Positions 35,746 through 48,900 of a DNA stretch of 64,000 nucleotides are shown here, piece by piece (positions within the stretch are counted from its first letter, which is position 1; every line of letters begins with the position of its first letter). The stretch comes from Ananas comosus (lineage: Eukaryota; Streptophyta; Magnoliopsida; Poales; Bromeliaceae). The position numbers and the translations under genes were made by a program. The notes under the pieces were generated by a model, which was given only the letters and a program-made list of their open reading frames with translations, did no database searches and was not told where the DNA came from. The stretch lies in contig NC_033640.1 of NCBI RefSeq assembly GCF_001540865.1, positions 10,682,764-10,746,763 of the forward strand. Reading direction: 5' to 3'.

Positions 35746-37894
35746 ATGGCCTCGCTTCGGTTACCCACCACTCATCCTCCTCGCCGCGCTCCCGTTCCCG
35801 CCGGCGCCAAAGGTTCCCTCTTCCCCCCGCGAAAACCCTAACCCTAACCCTAACCCTAACCCTAACCCTTACTCGCCGCCTCTCCGATCTTAAGCTTTTC
35901 ATTTTGCCCCAAATCTTCAGGAACGCTCCGATGCCGAAGCGCGCCGACCCGATCACCCAACAACAACCCCGTAGATGGAGTTATGAGGCAGTAGCGTTCG
36001 TTCCCAATACCTTATTTGGTGATGAACTGAGCTCCGATTTGGGAGATTTGATGTTGTTTTTTGGTACTTGCGATTTGTTTGCAGTGTTGTTGGATTTAAC
36101 GAGGGACTGCTGGGGGCGATCAAGAGGAGGGAGGCTCTGCTTCAGACCTTCCTCTCTGCTGTTTCTTTCCCGCTTATCATACCTACAAATGATGCCTCAG
36201 CAGAGACTGGTAGCTACTAACTGGAGTGCTTTACTTTGTTTTCTCTCGCTTCGTGAGATGCACATAGCGTTGAATTGGAGCACTAATTGGTTGTTTGTTT
36301 TTTGGGGGATCATTAGATCTGCAGGAGAATTTTCGGATGTACGAAGATGAAATGAATAAGTTTCGGATATTAGTCCCGCAAGGTGATTATTTTATAACAC
36401 CATTCGTGTTTGTTTTGCAATTGTCCCGCCTCCAAAAGAAAGGAAGAGGAAAAATTAAAAGCTTGTCGTAGATTTAATGTGCGTGATTTTCGTCATTCAG
36501 CGTAGTGTTGTGGAAATGGGGACACACACACACACACGCGCGCGCATATAGATAGATAGATAGATAGATAGATTGAATGAGTCTATTCCGAAAGATTGAG
36601 AAGAAACTATTGCCCGCACCTAACACAAGGATGGCACTAGTGCTTTCGAAAGAACCGGGACATATCAAACAAAAATACAAGTCTATCGGAAACCACGTAG
36701 CATAAAAGAGGTTGTCGAGTGCTTCAGTAGAGTATTTTTTCACTAGTAGAGCTGAATCGATGAAAAGATTCACTTCTTCGGGCTAAAGGCTAAGTCATTG
36801 TTGCTCTGGATTACGGAAAAAGAGAAGGTCATGCTATATGACACTACTGCATCCTTGCAATTGATGAACTTGGTTCTGTCCCAAAGAAAAACTCTTATCA
36901 CACTAATCCACTGTGCTATATGATACTAATGCATCTTTCAATAAGGGAGTAGGGGAACTTTGTTGCAGATTGGTTAGCCGGCGCTGGAGAAGCCAGTGGG
37001 ATAAAGTCGGTAACAGCATTCTACCCTGAAGAGGCTTCCGATTCTAATGGTACTACTCCGCATGCATCCCTCAAGTCAACTACTCGGGTTTGATTGCTTT
37101 TAATTTTAACTTTTAAATGGGGTTTTCTTTCAGTCAGCATTGTGATCACGGGAATTGGCCCAGATTTTACCAGATTAGAATCATTTGGTTCTGTCGATGC
37201 TTTTGCAGAAAGTTTGGTGGGTATTTACTTTATTCTAATTGTTCCCAAACAATGCTTTCGTCTAATACTCCTGCTGTGTGCATCGAGCAGGTGAATGGGT
37301 TAGACAGGAGCTGGCAAAGACCACCGGGGCTTGCAGCAAAACTCGTAGACTCTAAAGCAGCAAATGGTCATATTCTCTATATACAAAATTCTTTACTTGA
37401 TTTCCTTCTGAAACCAGTTTATATATACATATCGAACGATGTAGTAGTAGTTCTTGCCGTTTGAGGAACGTTTACAGTTTTTCATATGGACAGGGTTGTA
37501 TTATCTAGAGTATACATTGCAAAATCCTGGTGAAAAGCGCAGGCACATACTCTCGGCTGTTGGAATGGCATCCAATGGCTGGTACAATCGACTCTATACC
37601 GTCACAGGCCAGGTAACTACTGAACTATTGCTATGGAGAATGCCTTTTCTTTTATTGATCTCTCTTATCTTTAATGGATGAACCTCAAATCAACACTAGA
37701 GACTAACTAAATGTAGCAAATGTGAGCAGTACATGGAGGATGAGTCGGAAAAATACCGTCCCAAAATAGAGAAAGTAAGTACCATATGAACTCAGACATA
37801 TTTTCTGATTTATTTTTTCCGTTGATGCTGAGCCTCCTGCACCTGCAATTTGGAGGTGGTCTCATCATTCAGGTTGGTAGAAGGAAACAATTAG
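35746..37894 (+). CDS. PsbP domain-containing protein (PPD family), thylakoid lumen
   Basis: Lumenal PsbP-fold protein, a relative of the oxygen-evolving-complex subunit PsbP; PPDs assist photosystem assembly or stability. Ten exons keep phase: 35746-35812, 35921-35990, 36085-36209, 36317-36382, 36969-37049, 37134-37216, 37291-37366, 37494-37612, 37730-37774, 37856-37894, giving 256 aa. An Arg/Pro/Ser-rich plastid transit region comes first. A lumen signal follows with twin arginine KRRE (60-61), a hydrophobic core LLQTFLSAVSFPLI and an A-S-A cleavage site (83-85), which suggests Tat export. PsbP phrases are YEDEMNKFRILVPQ, TAFYPEEAS, VVITG-like VIVITGIGPDFTRLESFG, LYYLEYTLQNPGEKRRH, NGWYNRLYTVTGQY and a C-terminal VVSSFRLV. 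The exact PPD member is not assigned. The exon 1-2 join is the least certain. Confidence 0.88.
35834..35869 (+). repeat. Telomere-like (AACCCT)6 run in intron 1 of the PsbP-domain gene
   Basis: Six perfect AACCCT hexamers, i.e. TTAGGG on the other strand and not the usual plant TTTAGGG. In my gene model the run lies in intron 1 (35813-35920), about 90 bp after the ATG. Short telo-box motifs are common near plant gene starts, but six perfect units are unusual. Confidence 0.95.
36522..36573 (+). repeat. Compound microsatellite (AC)n(GC)n(GATA)n
   Basis: Run of ac, then gc, then gata repeats in intron 4 of the PsbP-domain gene. Confidence 0.93.
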
Positions 37895-37978
37895 AAATTG
37901 CGGCAGTACTACCATTTTTTTTCTTTTCCGGTACTGGGCGGAGGAGTCGGTCGCTTGGTGATTCTTTTTGGCTTTGTT

Positions 37979-38100
37979 GGAATCTGCATGCAGCACCTAA
38001 GGAAGTAATCTGTTAGTTATGCTTTTTGTTTCGTGATTTGGAATCTGCATGCAACACCTAAGGAAGTAATCTGTTAGTTATGCTTTTTGTTTCATGATTT
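37979..38100. repeat. 61-bp tandem duplication downstream of the PsbP-domain gene
   Basis: Two nearly identical units beginning ggaatctgcatgcaRcacc and containing aaggaagtaatctgttagtt lie just after the stop codon, probably in the 3' UTR. Confidence 0.92.
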
Positions 38101-38908
38101 TGAAGCCTCTACAATACCAGGCCTATTGCCTCTGACGCGTTGAGTGTTATCATGTGGTATATATTAAATTCGAAGCTATAGTGTAATTCCTACACCGAAT
38201 ACGTTGGACATGAGCTGCGATTTTTCTTCTTTGTTTGTTCTCCTACATTTGAACAGTTGTGATTTTATTCTTTGGGCTTATGGGTCACAAACATGCGGAG
38301 ACCTAATAGATTTTCTGATAGCAACTTCTGTCCCTTTATCCATTTTTATGGGGGGCAATTTAATTTTACTCCGAAGGGTCATCATAAGAGTGGTAATATA
38401 ATTATTATAGTTGCTTCAATACTAAACTGAAAAATGAAATAACATATTTGCTACATTACTGTTTGTCTACGGAAGCAAAAAGTAAGTTGAATGCTTCAGT
38501 ACGACTTCAAAAGGAAAATGTCCACTACACAAACGCATCATTACAAAGACTTTAAACAGAATGAAAATAGTCAGTGATACAATGGTTCAAAGCTTTACTT
38601 TGTCAAGCAAGAAGCACAGCAAACAAATGGAAGATCTAAAACCAGAAACATGAAAAACAGAAAAAAAATAAAAATAAAAATAAAAGGTTTCAGCACAAAG
38701 CAATTATTTTAGGAAGTAAAAAACTGGTACATATAAAACAAGACACTTATCCCTTGCCTAATATTATATACAGCAATGAGCTTCCCTCTGATTGTATTGC
38801 CCTCTGATTGTAATCCATGGAATAAGATGAGCAGCTTGAAAAATCTGAACTTTCGAGGCTGAAGAACCTCTTTAACTCATCTCACTACTACTCCCTCAGC
38901 AACCAAGT
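38101..38908. other. Interval between convergent PsbP-domain and VPS26 genes
   Basis: Carries the 3' ends of both transcription units; no further feature was recognised. Confidence 0.45.
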
Positions 38909-41900
38909 TCAAGAAGTTTCTTGAAGGCGGTAGATTGTAATTTCTTGCTGCTTGAAGTATCGCCGGTCCTCCTCATCCACGAGCACAAGATTCAGGTAAT
39001 ACTTGACGCTAAATTTGTTATTAATGTTGCGGTATGTTGGAGTTAACTCATAGGGGCTTAAGAACAACCTTATTGGAATAGATTCCCCTGCAGTATAATA
39101 AAAGGAAAATGTAGCCATATTACTGAGATGTTGATATTCGGCCAAAGTAAAATACAGCATCTGGTCTATCTGATGAGCAATACCAACCAAGCAATATCAC
39201 TGAACACAACAAAATAGAGAAGCATATGATTTGAGCGGATTTTTTCTTTTAAATAAAGAGCAGAATATCTGGTTATAAGATGGAAAGTTCATTCTTATAA
39301 GTTGATGATAGTGTGCTTTTCTGTGCTTTTTATCCCAGCAATATTAGAATAAAAACTGCATTATAAAGAGAAATCTAACAATAAGTTTCAATAAGTTTGT
39401 ATGAAAACTCTAAAATTTCTGAACAGCAAACTAATTCTGGTGTGTATTACACATTTCTTACAAAAAAACTCCACGGGAGCTTAGCTTAGACAAAATTTTA
39501 ATATCTAAAGCAATAAGTAAACTAAATTATGAGTCTTTGTACGGTACTGCGACAAGCATTGAAGTACCACTTCGCACTCCCAGATATTCATGATGCAGCA
39601 CAAGATCAAATATTAAAATTTGGAAAAATCGAGTTGGGTAATGGGTACACATGTTGGAGTAAAAAAAAGGACAAAAGAGGGGGGAAAAAAAAAAGAAAAG
39701 GGTCATATATATCGCATACCTCGAACAGGAGCACCATCCATTAACTCAAACTTTGCAAGGGTCTCAGTCTCAACATACGTATTAGGCCCTGATCCAGTGG
39801 ACTCACGGCGTCTAATCTCAAGTTCCATGTTTTTTATTTTAATTCTTACCAGAAGGAAGTATATCTTTCCTATAATAACGTCCTTTAGATGATACCTGGA
39901 TAAGATTGGTTCCACATATAAGTAAGCAAAGGCTCCATACAGGGTAAGAAGTGAACGTTCGCACATAGAAAAATATTGCACAACATACTTGCTTTTGTTG
40001 TACTCAAACTCGATGTGTAGACAATCTTCAATTCCAACTTCCATCTGAAAAATAACAATTCCAATCAGACAAGGTTCCACCAGTTGTCATTCTCAGCCAC
40101 TTATTTTCAGTTGCCATTCTTAGAAAATAATAGATGAGGTGGGTTTGGTGATTGGTCCCATATGGTCAAAAATCATTAATCATTTCTATAAATGGCTCAA
40201 TACTATTAATGCACTGGGTGAGCTCTAACAACAAAAATTACCTTAATGCTGTTGTTAATTGTCGGTTGGGGGCTGTAATTTCGCACCTGTTAAAAGAAAA
40301 ATAGCAACAAATAAATAATGGCAAACTGAACCAAATATACTAATAGAACTTTGCAGTGTGAAGCTTCATTACTCATAATATTCATCCTCATTTACACAAC
40401 AGCTATCATAGTCTTGTACAATGCTCCTGTATTTCACAGAAAGATCTTTAATTTTCTTATGTTGGCAAATTTTGTGAGTCAGACATCTGTGTACAGCTCT
40501 TCTTCTCGGTAACATAGATGAATAAATCAGTGACAATACTTAATTAAATGCTTTGGAATTTTAATCCTGATTCTGTAACACAGGTTATAAACATTTCTTT
40601 CTCTAGCAAAATGCTAAACTGTGGACAGATTGTTCTAACAACAATGTACGAATTAATATAGCCATATTACATGAAAGCTTCAAAGTTGTACAAATAGAGA
40701 ATACACAATAACTACCTAGAAAAGCTGCAAGCGGACACATGTAGCCAGGTTTCTCCATAATACTATCTTTTTATTGAAACCATAGAATCTCTTTTCTTTT
40801 AAAACCTATCATATCTTGATATGAAAGTCACTTATAAACACTTTTACCAATAAATTATACATTACATATAAAATGAATGATGTATTTATCTCAAGAGAAT
40901 ACAATATTCATAGAAGAGGATGAGTTGATAGACATAATATACCAATCCATTTCTGCTCCAATTAAATGATCACTATAATTACATAAGCATAAACAATAAG
41001 ACACCATTTTATTCATATAAAGCCATTTCAAAATGGTTCTTCACAAAATAAGTATTATAGACTTACACAAAAATCCCGGTATTCCACGATATTGCTGACA
41101 TAATTTCGACTGATTGTGACCTTTAAAATGTACCTGCAGTATCACAGGGAATATCAGCAGAGTTGATAAATCGAAGCATCACATAACTCGGGTTTTTTCT
41201 GAAGTTAGAAACAATTTACTGCAAAGTTTTTATTCAACTTCACATACAAGAATTTCAGGCTATGGTGTGCCATAAAGTGAAACAAAACCAACGAGTCATG
41301 GGACTTTGGGAAAAAAATATCAATATCATAACAACATATATGATAGCAATCCAAAGAGATTCAAATCTAAAAAGCATTTATGTGGAAAGCTAGTGGTGGA
41401 AAAAAAAAAAAATTCTGAATTCACTCTATGGAACCCAAGAACTGAACTTGAGAAACTCTAAGAATTATCTCAACAAAAATTAAGCAACAAGAACAACACC
41501 AATAATTTCCATGTAGGTCGCTGACCGTCCCTAGAGCAAATGGCGAAGGGCTTGATAGTTGGTACCGAGGTCCCAAGTTCGAAGCCTAGCATTTCCAACT
41601 AAGTTCATTTCTAAAAAAATGAACGAAGCAGGTAGCATGCTACCTCTCTCTCTCAAAAATAAATAAATAAATAAAAGATCCCAAGTCAGCTAGATGGATC
41701 CCATTATACCATCTAGCTCTATATTCAGTAAGATCCTTTATTAAATATACTTATATATCAAATATCACCAAAAAATTTTACAGCTAATGAAAGCAAGAAT
41801 GCCATGCCATGATGGAAAGCATAAATTATTGTTCAACTTCAAGATTGGAAAAGATAACAGGTTAATATGTTCATAAATCTGCTAAACATAGCACAACAAC

Positions 41901-44336
41901 CAGACAAATGAGGGTGAAAAGGATTACAAGACGAGGATTAAACTCATCGATAATCTTATTCTTCCTTCATAGTGAAGATTCATCAGTTTATAATGTAAAA
42001 GGCCAAGCAAAATAACAAACAGCATATCACCAAAGCTCATTTCTGTGGGCAAAAATTCTATAAGGTGGCCCATATAGAAGTTATTATTAGGGGGGATTGG
42101 ATGCCATGCATCCAACCCCTCCCTTAAAAGTTAAATCTCATCCATTGATTGAAGTTGTACTTTTTGGGGAACGAAAAGTACAACTTCGATCAATGGGTAA
42201 GATATAAACGGGTTGGATGAAGGGCATCCAACCACCCTTTGTATGGTTATCTGTAAGGGCCACCTTTTGGAATTTTTTTTCATTTCTGGGTCACATAAAA
42301 AAAGTTTTGAAAATTAAAAATATAACAGCAGAATCAATGAAAAAGGCTATAATTGATACACGTTTCATGCATAGCTACATACAAAACAACCAAGCTCTAT
42401 TCACTAAGAGATCCATATTTATACAAGCAATTACATACCTCAGTCTCACATTTGTTCCATTATAGGATTCATAAGGCATTTCAACAGAAGAGAACTCAAA
42501 TGGGTATGTTTTCTTTTCATAGATTTCACCAGGAACATCTAATTCACGCACTGCAAAGAAGAACAATAATACATTCAACATAGGAAGATATTGCAGAAAG
42601 CAATGAGAATATTGAAATGATTGATTAGGATTTTTGGGGATATCTAAAGCATTTGACACTCGATTGAAGTTCTAGCAGTAAACTTCTCATATTTGACATT
42701 TCCTCCAGCAAACGCTGTATTGTTATGAAAAGTATGCTGGCACTGTATGGAATACTACAATAAACTGAAATTATGGCAAACTAGAAGTACAGGCAAGTTC
42801 ATGGAAGATAGAATTAATACCATGAGTGGCAGAAATATAAACATCTAGAGGGTAGTAAACTTTATTCGAAGAAGACAGCACCTATATATGTGAGCAGTTA
42901 TTTCGAAGAGAACCAGTGAAACACATGATATGGTCGGTGCATCTAGATGGCTTACAAACTACTTATCAAGAGAATAAAAGGTATGAGCAAAAAAAATCAA
43001 CTCCTAGACTCCAAATAATCATTGCTGATGGTCTTTGTTTCGGTATATGCAATCGAAACTGCATTTTTGCCTATAATAGATCCATCTAGTCATTAATAAA
43101 CAGCATATGAACTGATCTACTGATGCCATAAGGGAGATATTGAAGACTATTTAGTTTCGATAATAAAAATGCAAAACTGATAAAGCACTAGAGCAATGAA
43201 AGCAATTCTAAGTTAAGTCAAATAGGACAAACTTTTCAGCTTTTCACTCAAACTAGTTATGGAAAACGTTATTGAATCTTGTAAAGCAATGGCAACAAAA
43301 CTAGTTACATGATTTTCGATAGTAAGTCCTTTTTTTTTTCTTTGATAACTGCACATATTACATTTGAAATAAGTGAGAAGGTTCTCTTTTCTTATTATAC
43401 TCACCTAAGGAGGTAAAGTCATAAAAGTTGCCTCTGTCGAAATACAGTTCTGCATCAATAAAGTGAAAAAGTGAGTTTTTAGTATAACAAAGATTTGGCA
43501 TTCAACTGGAACTAAAAGAAAATAAAAGCACTGATCAAAAAAGCATACCTATCTGACCAAGAAGCTCAATCTTAACACCAGTGTGTTCAACCTTTTTTCC
43601 TTGAATAGGTTCTATGGCCACCTGTATGGGATTCATTCAAGCAAAAAAGCATAACCAGCATTAGAACATTTAGAAGCATCTAATAGAATATCTATAGTTT
43701 CAGTATTCATACCTCCCCAACTATGTTTTCAAGACTCTGGAAAACAGGGACCATTGCTGTCTTACCATTATCCTTCTTTATAGAAGCCTACAAATACAAA
43801 GAAACAGTGTGTTGGCGGCTTTGGGAAAAAGAGGTTCCAGAGTGGGCGTGCAATAAGACAATAAATATTTGTAAGATTCACCAAAGAATGCAAACTCAGC
43901 AGATGACCAAGAAAGTTATTTTGGAAGAACCAATGCTACTGAACATCTCCTCTGTGATCCTGCTATCCTAGCTACCTAAACTATGACCATTTATATAGAA
44001 ACATCCAACTACTATGAACTGCATCTTTTGATCCAACTACGATGCAATGGAATGTATGCATTTTTTCAGAGATGCATTCAAAAGCAAATTTGAATCACTA
44101 GCTTAAAATGGATAATTAAAGATTTCACCTGCTTTCGTGTTTTGCCATCGGAAAATGTGATCGCAATGTTACACGGTGGCTTGAAAGCTCCAATAAGGTA
44201 ATTCTGAAATACAAAAATAAAAGCTCTTCATGAATAAACAGCAGTGAACCTATTCTAAATTACATATGGAGGGATGCGATCTCGTGTTGACAGAGCTAGA
44301 GCAAGAGAAAAAAAGGAAAAAAAAAGGTCTTACCAT
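38909..44336 (-). CDS. VPS26: Vacuolar protein sorting-associated protein 26 (retromer subunit)
   Basis: Arrestin-fold core subunit of the retromer, which with VPS35 and VPS29 recycles sorting receptors from endosomes. Eleven coding exons keep phase: 44336-44334, 44203-44129, 43787-43713, 43621-43549, 43449-43405, 42550-42439, 41133-41067, 40286-40242, 40044-39989, 39895-39720, 39087-38909, giving 301 aa, the normal plant length. Hallmark phrases are [109 protein letters not shown] and [16 protein letters not shown]. The coding part of exon 1 is only the ATG, directly followed by the donor GTAAGA. Intron 9 (39988-39896) is 93 nt and stop-free. Intron 6 holds a SINE and a MITE-like hairpin. 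Confidence 0.96.
41525..41676 (+). repeat. tRNA-derived SINE, copy 2, in VPS26 intron 6
   Basis: Starts cgtccctagagcaaatggcg, with A-box-like tggcgaagggct and B-box-like agttcgaagcc. It ends in an A-rich tail of aaat repeats. Same family as 13822-13977, including the shared 3' phrase atgaacgaagc / atgctacct. It is antisense to the host gene. Confidence 0.75.
42090..42237. mobile_element. MITE-like hairpin in VPS26 intron 6
   Basis: About 148-bp near-palindrome. The left arm (ggggggattggatgc.. and ttgattgaagttgtactttt) pairs with the right arm (aaaagtacaacttcgatcaa.. and gcatccaaccaccc), folding around a short loop at ggggaacg. No clear target duplication was found. A small RNA hairpin is an alternative reading. 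Confidence 0.65.
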
Positions 44337-45966
44337 TCTTTCAGGATCAAGTAGAGAACGAAAAACTCAACAAAACGGTCTGCAACAAAAGATACAATTA
44401 TATGAACCGCATCAGCTATTTTATGTAAGATATATTTAGGTTTAAGATTTGAAAAACTGCTAGGATTCATCAATTAGCTACCCAATAACCTAATAAGACT
44501 ACATCGATATCTCTAATTCCAATTGCTGCACGAACGAAATAAGATCGAATTCGAATATGAAGGGGATCTGATAGTGCGCGTACTTGAATTGGGACGAAAT
44601 CGATCAACGGAAAATAGGTACAGAGAATCGAGTAAGAATCCTAATTCTAGGGATACAGAAATAAACCTTCGCGAGATCGATCGGAGAAACCCTAGATCGC
44701 GACCTCAAGGAGAGGACGAGGGAGGTATCGTTGTGAGCTGTAGGAATGGACGGAGGAAGGCGAAGTTAGACATAGGAGCGGAACCGGGCCCGGGAGTAAA
44801 CAAGGCCCAATAATCCGGGCCTAATCTAGGCCCACCGAGCTTTCGGACTGATTGGGCTTAGATAGCGCGAGATCGAAGCCCAAAACTAGCTGGCTGACAC
44901 AGTCTGATCTAATCAGGGATCTTCTACGTTACACCAGAGATTCAGGGCCCATTTGATATTGAGGGCCACCAAAGCTAGCAAGCAAAACGAAGTTGGTACA
45001 AAAACATACAGTAACATGCTCATTGCACACGACACTACTGCCCAGAAATAAATAGTTCTTATTATACTTTCTCATTACACGCAGCACATTTGCCCTACAA
45101 AGCCTTGCAACTAAACAGCGGTGACGGTTGATTAGCTGGCTTTGTTACGTGCTAACTTCGGTAGCTAAATAAGTTGGATTCTGAGTTGTCTTTGCTAAAT
45201 TGAGCTAGTGCCTTAATTGTTTTATTTACGTCGATGTGTGGATACGGCTTGTGCTGTTCAGAAATCAACATGAACCAAAGAGCCAGTCGAATGTAATCTA
45301 CGGCAAATCCTCGCCGCTATCTTGCATGTCTGAGTGTCAGGGACCTAGTCCTCTCTGAGGCGTCACCTATAAATCTATAATCCGTCATGCAGTCAGCTTA
45401 ACTTTGTTTGCGCTCCATTATCTTGAAAGGGAAACATGCCAAGGCCCCACCCCAATAATATATACACGACAGAGCATGCGACAATCGATACTGATCAAGT
45501 TTCAAGTGCGAATAAGATTGGTATTTTCACTACGGTCTCTTTGAGAAAGAACCAACTATTTATCATGTTTCTATCAAATGCCTTTGTTTAAGTTACAACT
45601 TACAACTCTAACCAATACCCTCAACACCTCACCCAACCCAAAAATGAGAGAAAAAAACAAAAAACCTCACAGAATAGTTCCCCCCAGGTAAGGGGAAATA
45701 AATCAATAAACAAGCAGTGACTGATAAATCAGACGATGGATGGTTTCATAATCCACCGTGAAGAGACTTAAGAATCGCAAAGAATGACAAAGCCCGGTGC
45801 AGATTGTAATAAGCTCTTTACATACCAATTGGCTTGAACTATGTAACTGTGGCAGGCCGGCAGCTGTAGTGAATAATATTACACCAGAAAACTGGGACTC
45901 ACAAATGCAGGCTTAGACCATCAGACCTAGCAATTGGTGAATCATGCAAACTCACCAAAAGAGTGC
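44337..45966. other. VPS26 upstream region and TRAPPC11 3' flank
   Basis: The first 400 bp probably hold VPS26 5' UTR exon and promoter, since the start codon lies at an exon end. The rest is non-coding DNA with the presumed 3' UTR of TRAPPC11 nearest 45966. An ORF at 44523-44813 has no protein signature. Confidence 0.5.
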
Positions 45967-48900
45967 TCACACAACGACTTCTGATTTGCTCCCTTCCAAA
46001 CCAAATTTAGGCTCAGTAGGATACACAAACACTGTTGCCGCTGCAACTGAGAGGGTCAACGCAGCTGAATATCTGACTGAGGCAACGGTGATCCTCGGCA
46101 ACTGTTGGGGTCCTGAGCTCAATGGTACAAGCTTGTAACTAATAAGATGCTCAGTTTTCGGCAAAACAAAAGCAGCATGATTGTGCGGACCCGACAACAC
46201 GAAATTTTGAGAATCTCCAAGAGAATACTTGATTTCCTGAAGCAAGCTGGTTGAGTTTCTGATCTTTACATAGAAAGAGAAAGGAATGCCAAGAATAGCA
46301 TGCGGAGGACACTCCATCGAAACAACAAGCGGTGGCTTCTCCACATTAATATCAGGCAACCTCTGTCTTGTTGCAATAGTATGTTGATTCTCCCCACGTT
46401 TTGAGTCTCTTACCCAGCTGACATAAACAGTGCCTAATCCGAGTTTTGGGCAATCAATCTCTGGTTTGACTGAAAAGAGCCCTTTAAAATCTTCACCTGG
46501 GACCAGAAGGGCATTTTCCGGAGAAATTCCTCCTCCAATTTGATGCACAGAGCAGAAATTCTTGTCATCCGACTCACCCTCAAGTTTGATTGACATTGAA
46601 GTTAGTCGCAAAGGCACCTCGGTGCTATTTCTTGCAGTCACTATAAGTGTGCTTGATTCATTCCAAGCGAGAGACTCCTTTTGATCACTAATTGTCAACG
46701 ACTTGATCTTGGAGAGCAGCAGAGGTTCTCTGCGAAAAGGGGCCATAAATCTGTGGCTTATGATTACAGGGATTTTTCCTTCTATTTGCAAGCTCCGGTG
46801 TACATTAATTCTCTGGAGGGTCGCTTCATCCGAACTTGGTGAGTAACCAAGTGAAACATAGAGCATGACAGACTTGGGCCTATGCCATTTAATCTCTAAA
46901 TTGCAGGACCATGACTGTCCCTCTCTCAAGACGGGGACAGAGACCACCCCGAATGAATGCTGAATTTTCCTGATATTGTCAATATCTGCTTGTGATTCTT
47001 CTTCTTCAGGTGTACCTGAGATGCTGACTAGCTCAACATGGTGACTATCAAATGGCTCAGCTTCTCTTGGGCTCATCAGCAGACCGCCTCTTGCATCCAC
47101 TAGATTGATTTTCAGTTCACCAAAGTGGACTTCATGGCCTTTTGAATGGATAGAGACGGGAACAATGAAGGTTTCCCCAACTAATGCGGGACCCAAAGAA
47201 TTCAAGATGAGATCAACTTGGGGCTCAGGTTCTTCCACCTGGATTACTTTTTGACCAGAGAATGAAAGTCCTCGGTCCTTAATTGGAAAAGATTCAACTC
47301 GATCCTCAAATTTCCACATTGGGAGATCTTCCATAGTAGCAGGGCTTTCGGCTTGGCAAGAGATCATGAGATTTTTCCTTATTTTAGCAACAATGGATGA
47401 GCATTCAAGCTTTCCACTCTGTCCTGCACCGTACATACATGTTATTATATTCAGAGGATCAAGCAACAGAAGGCAGATACATTAATCAAACACCTATAGC
47501 AGAATGGCTTGACAAATCTTTTTTTACTTAAGTAGATTACCCATCATAAAAATCAAACAAATTGGATTCATAAAAATTGAAATTGAAAAACAATAGAATA
47601 AAGCTGAAGGCTTACCTGATTTGATTTCATAAGTCAATCGAAGCCACTTATTTGGCAATAATTTTAACAAAGCAGTCTCTAGCCGCACATCTTGATCATC
47701 CAAAATGAATGCTGCTGTGGAAATATCTTTTTGGGAATCAACGATTCTGAAATTGCATGTAGGCTGGTTGAACTGAACTTCCAAGAGATCAATCTCAACA
47801 GGAAGGGCTAGTTGTGACAGAAGTGACACGGTGATCAGTGTGGGTGAATTTGGCTTCACAGTTTGATCATGAAAAGCAACAGATGCAAGAAGCACTATCC
47901 TCAATGGGCTAGTCAAATCAATATTAAGACAAAGAGGTAGGTCTTTCGTTAAAAGGAGATTGCTTTCTCCACCAGCTTCTGCTTCTGGTGTCTGTGCATT
48001 TGTTACTAGAGCAAAAACTTCCTCTTGGATAGCTACTCTCCTAGAAATGGTAGCTGGACCTGCAGGGCAATAATCTCTTCTACTCTCAGTGGCTTCTGGC
48101 CCTTCGTCAGTTAATATAGGCAACGCAGCCATTTCAAGAGAATATCCAACAAACTCTTTTGCTGAACCAAGTTTCCTCGAGCACTCTCGTAAGTAACCCA
48201 AGCTTTCCCAAAGCACAGTTGCCCAGCCCTCTTGACGATATAAACCAGCAACACTCTCGAAAAGCTGCTTTGCGTTACTATAATCTTCAGCAGCATAGTA
48301 CTCTTTAGCCATCCTACTGCTGCAGAAACAAGCCATCCTCGGAGCACCACGGCGATTAAATGATTCATAAGCTTTTCTGAAGAGGGCAATAATCTCATAT
48401 GCATCTTGATATCTTTCTGCTTCTGCCAATGCATAGCTAATGTATTCTGCATCAGAAAGACTGCAAAATAACCAAAGAAAAAAAAAACAAAACAAAAAGA
48501 ATAAAAGTGAAAAAAAAAAAGGCGTCAGCATCTCAAAGAAACTGGCAGCATGAATTTCAGGGACTAGAGTACTGAAACTCACGGAAGCACTGCAACTGTA
48601 TCACCTTCTTCAAACAAGCGTGCTGATTGGCCAAGATATAAAGCTGGGATCACAGACTCTGGAACACCAGCAACTTTTCTTGCCAGGTCTGACGTTGATA
48701 ATAAGTTATCTAACGAATATCTCTTTTCTCTCAAGTAATTCGCTGCTAACTGCCAGAGAAAAGAATACAATGATAAATAATAGAAAAAGGTGTTTTCAGA
48801 TATATCATACCCCTCCAAATCATCTGTTTACATATATACCCCTTGCAAAATCAGAATTTTGATAGATACTCTTCAAAAGTGATGATTCTTAAAAAGTTGC

